Shown here: one piece after another, positions 27,208 to 36,380 of the stretch
How the letters are laid out: each line of letters starts with the position of its first letter
Position numbering within the stretch: position 1 is the stretch's first letter
Origin: Desulfogranum marinum
GTDB lineage: Bacteria; Desulfobacterota; Desulfobulbia; Desulfobulbales; Desulfobulbaceae
DNA: 64,000 bases
Reading direction: 5' to 3'
NCBI RefSeq assembly: GCF_016918565.1
Contig: NZ_JAFFQD010000002.1
Location: 186,001-250,000 of the forward strand
Program-made: the position numbers and the translations under genes
Notes under the pieces: model-generated
What the model was told of the DNA's origin: nothing
Seen by the model: the letters and a program-made list of their open reading frames with translations, nothing else
Database searches by the model: none

Positions 27208-28994
27208 CAAGCAGCTTCATTCACCCATCATTACTTCTGATTGCCGGCGCACTGGTATTGCCCTTTGTTCGTGGGCCCTTGCGCAGACCCTATCTATTTC
27301 TCGTCCCTTTACTGGCTCTGGGTGCAGTAATGCTCAACACCGGTCTCTCAGATACTTTTGGCGTCTATCGCTTTATGGACTGGGAACTGGTTTTTGGTCG
27401 GGTTGATAAACTCTCTTCCGTCTTTGCCTGTATCATGGCTCTGATGGCTGTCATCGGTACCCTCTATGGTCTTCACGTTGATAAGGCAGGAGAACACATC
27501 GCCGCTTGGTTTTATGTGGCAGGTTCCCTAGGGACAATCTACTGCGGGGATTATCTCAGCCTCTTCTTTTTCTGGGAAATGATGGCCTTTGCTTCGGTTT
27601 TTCTTGTTTGGTTCCGCCGAGGTAAGAAAAGTCTGCGTATAGGGTATCGCTATTTGCTTATCCACACCATAGGCGGAATTATTCTGCTTGCCGGAATCAT
27701 GCTCCGATACCAGGCAGTTGGTAATATTTCCTTTGATCTTATGGATGTTGCCCACCCCGAACTCTACACCTGGCTTATTATGATCGGGTTTGCCCTGAAC
27801 GCAGCTGTTGTTCCATTGCACTCTTGGTTGCCGGATGCATATAGCGAAGCATCGTTTAATGGTGCAGTCTTCATGTGTGCTTTTACCACCAAAACAGCCG
27901 TCTATACTCTTGCCAGAGCATGTGCAGGAATGGAGATACTTATTGTTCTTGGTGTCGCCATGGCCCTTTACGGTGTCATATATGCGGTAATGGAAAATGA
28001 TATCCGTCGGCTATTGGCTTGGTCCATTGTTTCCCAGGTCGGATATATGGTTGCAGGGGTTGGGATTGGAACCGATCTAGCCATAAATGGTGCAACAGCC
28101 CATGCCGTAGTCCATATCCTCTACAAAAGTTTGCTTTTCATGGGAACCGGGTCTGTGTTGTATATGACCGGTAAAACCAAATTCACTGAATTGGGCGGCT
28201 TGTACAAAAAAATGCCGGTAACTCTGTTTTTCACCATCATTGGTTGCCTGTCCATTTCTGCTGCGCCCTATTTTGCAGCCTATGTCTCTAAATCAATGAT
28301 CATTACTGCAGGTTTTGAGGAACATCTGTACGTAACTTCCTGGTTGTTGATGTTTGGTGCCACAGGCACCTTTATATACAATGGCCTGAAACTGCCTTAT
28401 TTCCTCTTTTTCGGCAAAAATAATTGCAGTGATGAGACATGGGAACGCGCCGGTGATCCGCCAGGGAATATGATGATTGCCATGGCATTGGGTGCTACAC
28501 TCTGTTTTCTAGTTGGTTCTGCTCCCAGCTTTCTTTACTCCATGCTGCCGTATCCTGTAGATTACGACCCATTTACTGCTTATCATCTCGCTGAAACTTT
28601 GCAGATCCTTGGTTTTGCTGCGCTTGTTTTCTTCCTGCTCAAGGGGTTGATGACACCGGTTGATAAAATATGCCTTGATGTTGATTGGTTGTATCGACAA
28701 CTCGGACGTGGCTTCATGTGGTTGAGCAAGAATCCTATCCAATGGTTTGATACTGCCTGGGGAGAAGCTTATAGGGCTGTAGGCCTTCGCTCTTTGATGA
28801 CACTGAGTAAATTTTGGTCATGGTTCGATTGGCACGCTATTGATGGTGTTGTCGATGGGTTGGCTCGTTCGGTTCGCGCTCTTGGCGGAAAGGTGAGAGT
28901 GCTGCAAAGTGGACAGATTCAATACGTCCTGTTTTATGCAACCAGTCTCGCTGCCGTTGTTGTGATAACATTCATTTTATATCAATTATATTAA
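27204..28994 (+). CDS. Second antiporter-like subunit with a C-terminal extension
   Basis: A 596-residue NuoL/MrpD-superfamily protein. The helix-5 Glu is in FFFWEMMAFASVFLVW and a lysine is in AFTTKTAVYTLARA. The helix-7 lysine of NuoL/M (usually K-x-P-x-HxWLP) is Asn here, in ALNAAVVPLHSWLPDAY. From about 490 a tryptophan-rich amphipathic region leads to a last membrane helix (QIQYVLFYATSLAAVVV). This could serve as the lateral helix of NuoL. It may therefore be the distal subunit that replaces NuoL. It resembles proteins often labelled Na+/H+ antiporter subunit D in sulfate reducers. Confidence 0.86.
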   Translation: MTSSFIHPSLLLIAGALVLPFVRGPLRRPYLFLVPLLALGAVMLNTGLSDTFGVYRFMDWELVFGRVDKLSSVFACIMALMAVIGTLYGLHVDKAGEHIAAWFYVAGSLGTIYCGDYLSLFFFWEMMAFASVFLVWFRRGKKSLRIGYRYLLIHTIGGIILLAGIMLRYQAVGNISFDLMDVAHPELYTWLIMIGFALNAAVVPLHSWLPDAYSEASFNGAVFMCAFTTKTAVYTLARACAGMEILIVLGVAMALYGVIYAVMENDIRRLLAWSIVSQVGYMVAGVGIGTDLAINGATAHAVVHILYKSLLFMGTGSVLYMTGKTKFTELGGLYKKMPVTLFFTIIGCLSISAAPYFAAYVSKSMIITAGFEEHLYVTSWLLMFGATGTFIYNGLKLPYFLFFGKNNCSDETWERAGDPPGNMMIAMALGATLCFLVGSAPSFLYSMLPYPVDYDPFTAYHLAETLQILGFAALVFFLLKGLMTPVDKICLDVDWLYRQLGRGFMWLSKNPIQWFDTAWGEAYRAVGLRSLMTLSKFWSWFDWHAIDGVVDGLARSVRALGGKVRVLQSGQIQYVLFYATSLAAVVVITFILYQLY

Positions 28995-29007
28995 GGGGAA
29001 GGAGGGA

Positions 29008-30519
29008 ATGGACGTACTACTTATTAAAGAGGGCTTTCCTCTGCTCAGTTTCCTTATTTTTTTCCCGCTGGCCGGCGCCATGGTGCTGCTTGTTAACCCC
29101 AAGGAAACCTTTGCTAAGATATGGACCTTGGTCGTTACTACGCTGACAGCGGTTTTTTCGATTCCACTGCTCATAGGATTTGACAGTACAACAGCCAAAT
29201 ACCAGTTTGCCGAACTCTATGCATGGATCCCTCAACTTAGTATCAACTATGTTGTTGGAGTTGATGGGATCTCCATTTTGTTGGTTATCTTGACGACATT
29301 TATTATGCCGTTTTGTGTGCTAGCATCATGGAACTATATTTCCACCAGGGTTATTCCTTTCATGTTTTGTCTCCTGATTATGGAAACAGCCATGGTTGGG
29401 GTTTTTGTTGCTCTTGACTTTGTCCTTTTTTATATCCTCTGGGAATTTATGCTTATTCCCATGTACCTCTTGATAGCTGTTTGGGGCGGGCCTCGTAAAG
29501 TTTATGCTTCGATCAAGTTTTTTCTGTATACCTTGGCCGGTTCGGTACTGCTATTAGTCGCAATCATAGCCTTATATCTGAAAACAGGTAGTTTCTTTAT
29601 TCCAGATATGATGTGGAATAACTATTCCACCCTTTTTCAGGCGCTGGTGTTTCTTGCTTTTTTTCTCGCATTTGCCATCAAAGTGCCCATGTTCCCTTTT
29701 CATACATGGTTACCTGCTGCCCACGTTGAGGCTCCGACCGCCGGATCTGTTATCCTTGCATCGATACTCTTGAAAATGGGAACGTACGGCATGTTGCGTT
29801 TTTGCCTGCCGATTACACCGGAAGCAACTTTTCTCTTTGCTCCGTATATTCTATGGCTCTCCATTGCCGGGATACTGTACGGTGGATTCACTGCCCTCGC
29901 TCAGCATGATATGAAAAAGTTGATTGCCTACTCTTCTGTCGGCCATATGGGATTTGTGACTTTAGGTATTTTTGTTCTCAATACCAAGGGTGTTGAGGGG
30001 GCAATTATGCAGATGATCAACCATGGCGTCACCACCGGTGCTCTGTTTCTTTGTGTCGGCATGATCTATGAGCGAACCCATAGTCGAGAACTCAAGCTGG
30101 CAAGCGGAGTAGGGCGGTTTATGCCATGGTATGTTACCTTTCTCGTCTTTTTCTCACTCTCCTCGTTTGCGTTTCCTGGAACGAATTCCTTTATAGGCGA
30201 ATTTCTGGTTTTAGCCGGTACCTTTGAGTTCAATATAGTACTTGCTTTAGCTGCAATTCCAGGCGCTGTACTTGCTGCTGCATATATGCTTCGCATGCTG
30301 CAGAAAATTGTTTGGGGGGGAACTGATAATCCTGATCAGTCGTATCTCACTGATCTTTGCCCACGAGAGATAATCATACTGGCACCTTTTCTTGCTTTTG
30401 TCTTCTGGATCGGTCTAGGGCCGCAACCGTTTATTGACCTTATCCATCCATCTGTTGCTAATTTGCTTGATCAATTGCAGCAGTGGCAGCAGCAGAGTGT
30501 TGCGCTGGTCAATTTGTAA
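29008..30519 (+). CDS. nuoM: Complex I subunit M
   Basis: NuoM is one of the antiporter-like proton-pumping subunits. The 503-residue protein has LFYILWEFMLIPMYLLIAVWG with the helix-5 Glu and the lysine-bearing FAIKVPMFPFHTWLPAAHVEAPT. ASILLKMGTYGMLRF holds a second lysine. The signature is clearly NuoM, unlike the two antiporter genes before it. It starts after AAGGAGGG. Confidence 0.97.
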   Translation: MDVLLIKEGFPLLSFLIFFPLAGAMVLLVNPKETFAKIWTLVVTTLTAVFSIPLLIGFDSTTAKYQFAELYAWIPQLSINYVVGVDGISILLVILTTFIMPFCVLASWNYISTRVIPFMFCLLIMETAMVGVFVALDFVLFYILWEFMLIPMYLLIAVWGGPRKVYASIKFFLYTLAGSVLLLVAIIALYLKTGSFFIPDMMWNNYSTLFQALVFLAFFLAFAIKVPMFPFHTWLPAAHVEAPTAGSVILASILLKMGTYGMLRFCLPITPEATFLFAPYILWLSIAGILYGGFTALAQHDMKKLIAYSSVGHMGFVTLGIFVLNTKGVEGAIMQMINHGVTTGALFLCVGMIYERTHSRELKLASGVGRFMPWYVTFLVFFSLSSFAFPGTNSFIGEFLVLAGTFEFNIVLALAAIPGAVLAAAYMLRMLQKIVWGGTDNPDQSYLTDLCPREIIILAPFLAFVFWIGLGPQPFIDLIHPSVANLLDQLQQWQQQSVALVNL

Positions 30520-30604
30520 TCTAACAAGATAAAATGCAGAAATTTACCTCCAGTCCTGAAATAATGCTGGACAACGTAGATGAACAATCAAGTAAGGCTT
30601 TTTT

Positions 30605-32023
30605 ATGATGGCTATTTTACCTGAACTTGTGCTGACAGCAGGCGCACTCTTTTATTTTGTCGTCAGCCTTTTTAAAACCCCTGATATAAGGCTGCAACGA
30701 TTGAGCGGCATGGTTATCGGTCTGCTTGTTTTTATTACCGTTTGCCTGACCCTTTCCCAGCAGACTAGCTTGTTCTATGGAGCTTACGCTGTCGACAGCT
30801 ATTCCCAGATGTTCAAGTTGTTGATCAGTTTCGCCTTTTTCATTGTTGTTATTTTCGGTCAGCACCTTAAAGGAATCAGCGACGAGGTACGGCCCGAATA
30901 CACCATGTTTTTGTTGCTGAGTGTACTCGGACTGATGATGCTTGTTAGCTCGGTCGAACTCATTGCTATCTTTATTTCGCTTGAACTTTCTTCTTTTGCT
31001 CTTTATCTGTTGGTACCTCTTCGTGACGATCGGACCGGTGTCAGGGTTCAGATGGAGGCAGGCATTAAATATATTCTTTTCGGCGTTATGGCTACAGGGT
31101 TCCTCCTTTATGGAATGAGTTACCTTTTTGGCCTTACCGGATCAACCTACCTGGTAGATATAGTACCTGCTTTGCAAACCATAGCAAGTCAGCCTGCTGT
31201 GCTCATCGCCGTGCTTTTAGTGTTGGCTGGATTTTTCTATAAACTAGGTGTTTTTCCTCTCCATTTTTGGGTGCCGGATATTTACCAAGGGGCGAGCAAT
31301 GAAACGACCGGTTTTATTGCCACTGTTCCTAAACTCGCGGCAGTTGCGCTTTTAATTCGTTTTATGACCCTGCCCACAGGTCAACCTGATTTTCTTGTCC
31401 AACTGTTTTCTGTTATAGCTGTTTGCTCTATGTTCTATGGCAACTTGAGCGCCTTGGTACAGACAGATATAAAAAGAATGCTAGGGTTTTCCGGTATCTC
31501 TCATGCTGGATTTATCATGCTGGGGTTACTTTCCATGGGGGCGGATGGGTATGGCTTGGCTGTTTACTATATAGCAGGATATGTGCTGATGAATCTTGCT
31601 TGTTTCCTCGTTATTTGTCAGGTTTCCCGTGATGGAGAAAATCTCGCTATCGCAGACTTAGCAGGGCTTCATAAACGTCAACCGCTTCTTGCTATTGTAC
31701 TTGCTGTCAGTCTTTTTGCCTTGGCTGGTATACCGCCTTTTGTTGGGTTTATGGGCAAGTTTTTCCTGCTCACCTCAGCCCTGCAACAAGGACATCTCAT
31801 AGTTGTTATATTGGCTGCAATCAACACCGCTATTGCCATCTACTATTATCTTTCGGTTGTCAAAGTTGCCTATACCGACGACCCGGTAGATGAAACAAAT
31901 GTAAATGTAGAACCAATAGTAAAAATGATCGGTATAGGTCTTGTGCTGATGATCATGTTGATGGGGGCACTTCCCGCAAAACTTATAGAAACTGCCGGGA
32001 GTATTGTTCAGACTATTATGTAA
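30605..32023 (+). CDS. nuoN: Complex I subunit N
   Basis: NuoN is the antiporter-like subunit nearest the membrane-arm core. The 472-residue protein has LISLELSSFALY-like ELSSFALYLLVPL with the helix-5 Glu, FYKLGVFPLHFWVPDIYQGASN and VPKLAAVALLIRF, all in order. Translation may start at either of two adjacent ATG codons (30605 or 30608). An 85-base gap separates it from nuoM. It is the last gene of the operon and is followed by a strong terminator. Confidence 0.96.
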   Translation: MMAILPELVLTAGALFYFVVSLFKTPDIRLQRLSGMVIGLLVFITVCLTLSQQTSLFYGAYAVDSYSQMFKLLISFAFFIVVIFGQHLKGISDEVRPEYTMFLLLSVLGLMMLVSSVELIAIFISLELSSFALYLLVPLRDDRTGVRVQMEAGIKYILFGVMATGFLLYGMSYLFGLTGSTYLVDIVPALQTIASQPAVLIAVLLVLAGFFYKLGVFPLHFWVPDIYQGASNETTGFIATVPKLAAVALLIRFMTLPTGQPDFLVQLFSVIAVCSMFYGNLSALVQTDIKRMLGFSGISHAGFIMLGLLSMGADGYGLAVYYIAGYVLMNLACFLVICQVSRDGENLAIADLAGLHKRQPLLAIVLAVSLFALAGIPPFVGFMGKFFLLTSALQQGHLIVVILAAINTAIAIYYYLSVVKVAYTDDPVDETNVNVEPIVKMIGIGLVLMIMLMGALPAKLIETAGSIVQTIM

Positions 32024-32052
32024 GGGAATGAGCAACTGTTGCTTCGGAAGTA

Positions 32053-32092
32053 TAAAAAAAAGAGGTTACCTGATGGTGACCTCTTTTTTTTT
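32053..32092. terminator. Bidirectional terminator between nuoN and glyA
   Basis: AGAGGTTACC (32061-32070) pairs with GGTGACCTCT (32075-32084) around a TGAT loop. An A run precedes and a run of T follows, so the hairpin can end transcription of both convergent units. Confidence 0.95.
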
Positions 32093-32111
32093 GTTGTTTA
32101 CTCAGTATAGA

Positions 32112-33368
32112 TTATTTATTGCTTAAATGCTCGAGGCCCGGAGCAGGGAACTTTGAACAGAGTGTGGCAACTTGGGCTGCAATATCTTGTTGGAGGTTGA
32201 TGTTTTCAGGATCAGCAACAATAGCGTTAATCCATTCTCCTGTTTGCACCATTTCTTTTTCGCTAAATCCTCGCGAGGTGACAGCCGATGTTCCTAAGCG
32301 TACACCGCTGGGGTCGAAAGGTTTACGCGTATCAAATGGTACGGAGTTGTAGTTTAGCACTATCCCTGCCGCATCAAGAGCTTTAGCAGCAACCTTGCCT
32401 GTTACCCCTTTGTTGGTCAAATCTATCAATAACAGGTGATTTTCAGTGCCACCAGTGACCAGGTGAAAGCCTTTGTCAATTAAGGTCGATGCCAGCGTTT
32501 TAGCATTGGCAACAATTTGTGCGGCATAGTTTTTAAAACTATCTGTTGACGCTTCTTTTAAGGCAACTGCTATTGCCGCAGTGGTGTTGTTGTGCGGACC
32601 ACCTTGTATACCAGGAAAAACTGCCTTGTCTATTGCCTGTGCATGCTCCTTTTTACACATGATCATCGCTCCCCTTGGGCCACGTAGCGATTTATGCGTT
32701 GTAGTTGTGACTACATCTGCAAAGGGAATAGGTGAAGGATGTGCTCCACCTGCTACCAATCCTGCAAAGTGAGCCATGTCGACCAGTAACAATGCACCAA
32801 CCTCATCAGCGATTTTCCTGAATTCTTGAAAGTCAGGTATCCTGGAATACGCAGAATGCCCGGCAATGAGAATTTTCGGCATGCATGCTTTGGCCTTGTT
32901 TCTAATAGCCTCGTAATCGAGGTTACCTGTACCTTGATCCAGACTATAGGATTCGGCGTGGAAGTATTTTCCAGAAATAGAGACCTTTGACCCATGGGTC
33001 AAGTGACCACCATGGGGAAGGGCCATACCGAGAATAGTGTCTCCTGGTTTCAGAAAAGCAAGGTAGACAGCCAAGTTGGCAGGGGAACCGGAATAGGGCT
33101 GCACATTAACATGCTCAGCACCAAACAGCTCTTTAGCACGTTTAATAGCGAGATCTTCAATCTGGTCCACATATTGTTGACCTTCGTAATACCGTTTCCC
33201 GGAGTAACCTTCTGAATATTTATTGGTAAATATAGAACCGGTTGCCTCCATTACCGCTGAAGAGACATAGTTTTCTGAGGCAATCATCCTTATTTTCTGA
33301 GCCTGTCGTAGTTCCTCCAGGCGGATAAGCTCATATATTTCAACGTCATTTTGTTGTAGGTTTTCCAT
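32112..33368 (-). CDS. glyA: Serine hydroxymethyltransferase
   Basis: A PLP enzyme that interconverts serine and glycine with tetrahydrofolate and supplies one-carbon units. The 418-residue protein has the N-terminal RMIASENYVS, YSEGYSGKRYYEGQ near 51-64, and the PLP lysine Lys226 in VTTTTHKSLRGPRG. The start at 33368 follows AAGGAG. It converges on the nuo operon and shares its terminator. The upstream region shows no recognisable riboswitch. Confidence 0.98.
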   Translation of the reverse strand: MENLQQNDVEIYELIRLEELRQAQKIRMIASENYVSSAVMEATGSIFTNKYSEGYSGKRYYEGQQYVDQIEDLAIKRAKELFGAEHVNVQPYSGSPANLAVYLAFLKPGDTILGMALPHGGHLTHGSKVSISGKYFHAESYSLDQGTGNLDYEAIRNKAKACMPKILIAGHSAYSRIPDFQEFRKIADEVGALLLVDMAHFAGLVAGGAHPSPIPFADVVTTTTHKSLRGPRGAMIMCKKEHAQAIDKAVFPGIQGGPHNNTTAAIAVALKEASTDSFKNYAAQIVANAKTLASTLIDKGFHLVTGGTENHLLLIDLTNKGVTGKVAAKALDAAGIVLNYNSVPFDTRKPFDPSGVRLGTSAVTSRGFSEKEMVQTGEWINAIVADPENINLQQDIAAQVATLCSKFPAPGLEHLSNK

Positions 33369-34034
33369 TTTTTCTCCTTGTTTTTCGGTGTTCCGAAAAA
33401 GATTGCGATTCTTTTAAATCTATAGGCAATAGCTTTTGTAGCTTGTCGTTACTGTATTGTCCTAAAATGAGTGTGCAGGAAGGTTACATGTTTGCAGACC
33501 GCTACTGTACCGGCATGAGGATTGAAAAGTAAAATAGCCTGGCTGATACATTGGTCACATAATAACCTCGCCTATCTTTTACCGTAGAAAATACCTTTTG
33601 CAAAGGCCCATTTTCTTCGCATATTTGAGAGAGTACAGCCACACATGAAAATGGAAAATAGGATAAATTCTGCGGTCCATCATTGCTTTTATTTTTCTGA
33701 TAACTAATTTCTTGGCAGGAGAGGGTATCTTAATTGTTAGCAATTCATTTCCAAGTCAAGGTATGTGATTAATTTTACCATAAGCATATACGTAGTCTTA
33801 CGCTTACTCCTTAAGATAAACGTTTGAGAATAACGGGGGAAGCGCAACATTCCGGAAGATCCGGCTAAATGGCAATTATTCAGGATAGCCTGGTAGCCTG
33901 TCGGATTAAGTAATTTTTTCTGCAATAACTGCGAGTTGAGGAAAAAGGGACCAGTCCGCCCGACTCCAAGAGTTGTAGAATTCAGACGCATGCAATGTTA
34001 AACTGATGTCTCTCAAACGAATTGGAGGTGTTCT
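33369..34034. other. Gene-free stretch between glyA and the dienelactone hydrolase
   Basis: This stretch of 666 bases lies between divergent genes. No supportable open frame is present; a minus-strand frame at 33737-33991 crosses the repeat described separately and looks accidental. The left part must contain the glyA leader, but I could not choose a promoter. Confidence 0.6.
33823..33885. repeat. 63-bp intergenic repeat, copy 1
   Basis: The stretch aligns without gaps to 47394-47456. Shared blocks in order are TTTGAG, TAACG, AAGCGC and AATGGCAATTATTCA, the last followed by one mismatch and GA. Overall roughly two thirds of the positions agree by eye, and the last 18 bases agree at 17. Confidence 0.65.
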
Positions 34035-34775
34035 ATGCGCTACTTAATGTTGATACTTATCCTTTTTCATTTTTCGTTGGCTTTTGCTGATGGACGCGAT
34101 GTTGAGTACCAGGTAGGAGGCGATACTTTTGAAGGGTATTTTATTACTCAGCAATCAAGTCAACCACTGGTTCTACTCGTTCATGATTGGGATGGTGTCA
34201 CCGACTACGAAAAACGACGTGCTTCCATGCTCAACGAATTAGGTTATGCTGTCTTCGCTATAGATTTATTCGGCAAGGATGTCCGACCAACTGCTGTAGC
34301 CGAAAAAAGAAAACTTACCCAGGCTCTTTATAGTGACCGCAAGCGTATGCGAACTCTACTCAATGGTGGTTTGGCTGCTGCAAAACAACTCGGAGCTAAT
34401 GTCGACAATGCAGTAGTGGCTGGGTATTGTTTTGGCGGTGCTGCTGTTCTTGAGTTCGCCAGGTTTGGTGCGGATTTTAAAGGCTTTGTTACTTTTCACG
34501 GCGGGTTAGCAACACCTGACGGCCAGGATTATTCTAAGGTTAAAAGTGAAATTCTCGTCCTTCACGGTACCGCAGATAAAGCAGTAAGCATGGATGATTT
34601 TGCAGAGCTTGCTCAAACCCTTGAAGAGGAAGGCGTCAAACACGAGATGATAACCTACAGCGGGGCTCCCCATGCTTTTACAGTATTTGGGTCCGACCGT
34701 TATCGTGAGGACGCGGATTTGAAATCATGGCAAAGATTTACATTGTTCTTAGACCAAAATTTGCGAAGCAACTGA
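34035..34775 (+). CDS. Exported dienelactone hydrolase-family protein
   Basis: An alpha/beta hydrolase of 246 residues with a signal peptide (hydrophobic 3-17, AFA-DGRD cleavage site). The catalytic triad of the dienelactone hydrolase family is present: Cys132 (AGYCFGGAA), Asp181 (HGTADKAV) and His213 (GAPHAF). The Cys nucleophile separates it from serine esterases. The physiological substrate is unknown, and the periplasmic location argues against classical chloroaromatic breakdown. GGAGG precedes the start. It appears to be a single-gene unit. Confidence 0.9.
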   Translation: MRYLMLILILFHFSLAFADGRDVEYQVGGDTFEGYFITQQSSQPLVLLVHDWDGVTDYEKRRASMLNELGYAVFAIDLFGKDVRPTAVAEKRKLTQALYSDRKRMRTLLNGGLAAAKQLGANVDNAVVAGYCFGGAAVLEFARFGADFKGFVTFHGGLATPDGQDYSKVKSEILVLHGTADKAVSMDDFAELAQTLEEEGVKHEMITYSGAPHAFTVFGSDRYREDADLKSWQRFTLFLDQNLRSN

Positions 34776-35058
34776 GACGACAGGTTGGATATCGATTCGT
34801 GAAATAGTGTTTTTGGTGAGTTCTTGAATTGTTTGTTGTGTATTGCTTTGTGAGGAGGATATCGAGGTTTTTTTTGTTATCTCACTTGGAAAATATGACG
34901 AGTTGCGTTATGTTAAACAGTTTAAATCATCACTATTGAATCTGTGTGCAAGAGATATCGAAACAGAGGCAAAGAGAAATAGTAATTCAATTTATTATTT
35001 TATCCAACAAACCATGAGAAGCGGAAACGCTCGATCTGTATAACTGGTAAGAACCGAT

Positions 35059-35499
35059 ATGGGAAAAGAAGCACTTTTTTGCTACGGCACTTTACAATCA
35101 CCTCTTGTCATGAAAGCGGTTACAGGTACAGCATATGATGGAACGGAAGCAATATTGCATGACTGGGCCAGATACCGTGTTGAAAAAACAGAGTACCCAG
35201 GTATCAGGGTTGAAGATGGTGGGGCTGTCTTCGGCAAATTGTATTGGGGAATCGACGAAGAAGCATTTGTTCAACTGGATGCCTTTGAAGGTGATAAGTA
35301 TGAACGACTCGTTGTGCCCATAACCCTGCCTGATGGTACTGTTCAGGATGCTTGGGCATATGCCTTTAAAAACGAATATCTTAATCTTTTATCCACAGAT
35401 CCGTGGGATTTTGATCGTTTCATGCAGAATGGGCTAGAGCGTTTTATCAATTGGTTTGTGGAGGATCGCCGGGATCTCTTTGATAGGGGAGATCTTTAA
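35059..35499 (+). CDS. Gamma-glutamylcyclotransferase-like (AIG2-like) protein
   Basis: A 146-residue protein of the GGCT/AIG2-like fold. The N-terminal substrate loop FCYGTLQSPLVM matches the YGTL signature, and DAFEGDKYERLVV corresponds to the segment around the catalytic acid (probably Glu at about 79). The fold forms 5-oxoproline from gamma-glutamyl amines in known members; the exact substrate cannot be read here. A strong terminator follows. Confidence 0.88.
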   Translation: MGKEALFCYGTLQSPLVMKAVTGTAYDGTEAILHDWARYRVEKTEYPGIRVEDGGAVFGKLYWGIDEEAFVQLDAFEGDKYERLVVPITLPDGTVQDAWAYAFKNEYLNLLSTDPWDFDRFMQNGLERFINWFVEDRRDLFDRGDL

Positions 35500-35530
35500 G
35501 AAGACGTATCGTCTGCACCGGTTAAGCTTC

Positions 35531-35570
35531 AAGCCACTCTTTTATCTATTAAAGGGTGGCTTTTTTTTTT
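35531..35570 (+). terminator. Terminator of the AIG2-like gene
   Basis: AAGCCACTCTTT (35531-35542) pairs with AAAGGGTGGCTT (35551-35562), followed by a continuous T run to 35570. Confidence 0.95.
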
Positions 35571-35668
35571 GTGTTGGATGCCTGGCCCTGCTGCAGTATT
35601 TGCAGCTTTTCTGGAAAACTGAGATACCTAAAGAGACCTATCATTGGGTGAGGCGTTATACTGCACTC

Positions 35669-36211
35669 TTACCACATCAAGTCATCCGGCACCTGATATT
35701 GGGCATAAGGATCCTCTTCGGAAGTTGTCTTTTCAGTGCTGTTAGGTATAGATATAACGCACTTCGGATCACGGGCTTTAATCTTTTCCCCGACAGCAGT
35801 GGGGACCAATTCGTATTTTTGGTTCATTTTGACGATAACCAGCTGGCCACTGATTAATTGTTTCTGCACAGCTTCAGAAACATACAAACGCTGCACTTTG
35901 TTCCCATCACTGAAATGGTAACGTATTTCTCCTTCCTTTTCCTTGATTTTGTTCTGTTGTATGAGTTGAGCAATTTGTGCTGTGATCGCTTTCTGTTCAG
36001 CAGCTAGCTTTTGCTGTTGATTGAGTGCCCGATCCCTGGCCGTTTTTTCAGCTTGTGATTTTTTAGCAACTTGTTGACTCTTTGTCTCTTTGGTTACATT
36101 TTTCCCTTTTTTTTGCTTACTCTGCTGGTGCTTTTCTTTTTTTACTTGTTTGGCCTTTTTTGCATCGACCAAGCCCGTCTTTTTCAGCTGATCAAATAAT
36201 GTGCTGCCCAT
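35669..36211 (-). CDS. DUF2058 (YaiL-like) nucleoid/RNA-associated protein
   Basis: A 180-residue protein of the DUF2058 family (YaiL of E. coli). The N-terminus SLFDQLKKTGLVDAKKAKQVKKEKHQ-type segment (here TLFDQLKKTGLVDAKKAKQ) is followed by a long Lys/Gln-rich helix to about 90. The C-terminal domain (IRYHFSDGNKVQRLYVSEAVQKQL, then LVIVKMNQKYELVP) is typical. Function is unknown; the basic helix suggests nucleic acid binding. It starts with MGSTLF at 36211, without a clear ribosome site. Confidence 0.9.
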   Translation of the reverse strand: MGSTLFDQLKKTGLVDAKKAKQVKKEKHQQSKQKKGKNVTKETKSQQVAKKSQAEKTARDRALNQQQKLAAEQKAITAQIAQLIQQNKIKEKEGEIRYHFSDGNKVQRLYVSEAVQKQLISGQLVIVKMNQKYELVPTAVGEKIKARDPKCVISIPNSTEKTTSEEDPYAQYQVPDDLMW

Positions 36212-36304
36212 GTTGATTGCCTCGATTACTGTTTTTTTACAATTTACGATTTTATGATTTCGAGGGTGTTTTGAAAAATCAGAAAATTCATTCAGGTTCG
36301 AGGC

Positions 36305-36380
36305 GCATCCAAAATTCTACCACAGGCATATAAGTGATACCGGAGTCTGCGCTTACCTCCGAGGATAAAATTTTGGATGC
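36305..36380. repeat. 76-bp palindromic intergenic element
   Basis: The ends are a perfect 12-bp inverted repeat: GCATCCAAAATT at 36305-36316 and AATTTTGGATGC at 36369-36380. Inside is a smaller hairpin (CGGAG at 36341-36345 against CTCCG at 36357-36361). The reverse complement of 36340-36358 nearly equals the core at 7155-7173. It resembles REP or short MITE elements and encodes nothing. Confidence 0.75.

Noticed and set aside
33369-33600. Possible riboswitch upstream of glyA
   Set aside because: No glycine or other riboswitch core could be recognised by eye; a covariance-model search would be decisive.
34843-35043. 66-codon plus-strand frame with a TTG start
   Set aside because: There is no recognisable domain, and the frame lies just upstream of the AIG2-like gene. 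It could be real, but nothing supports it.
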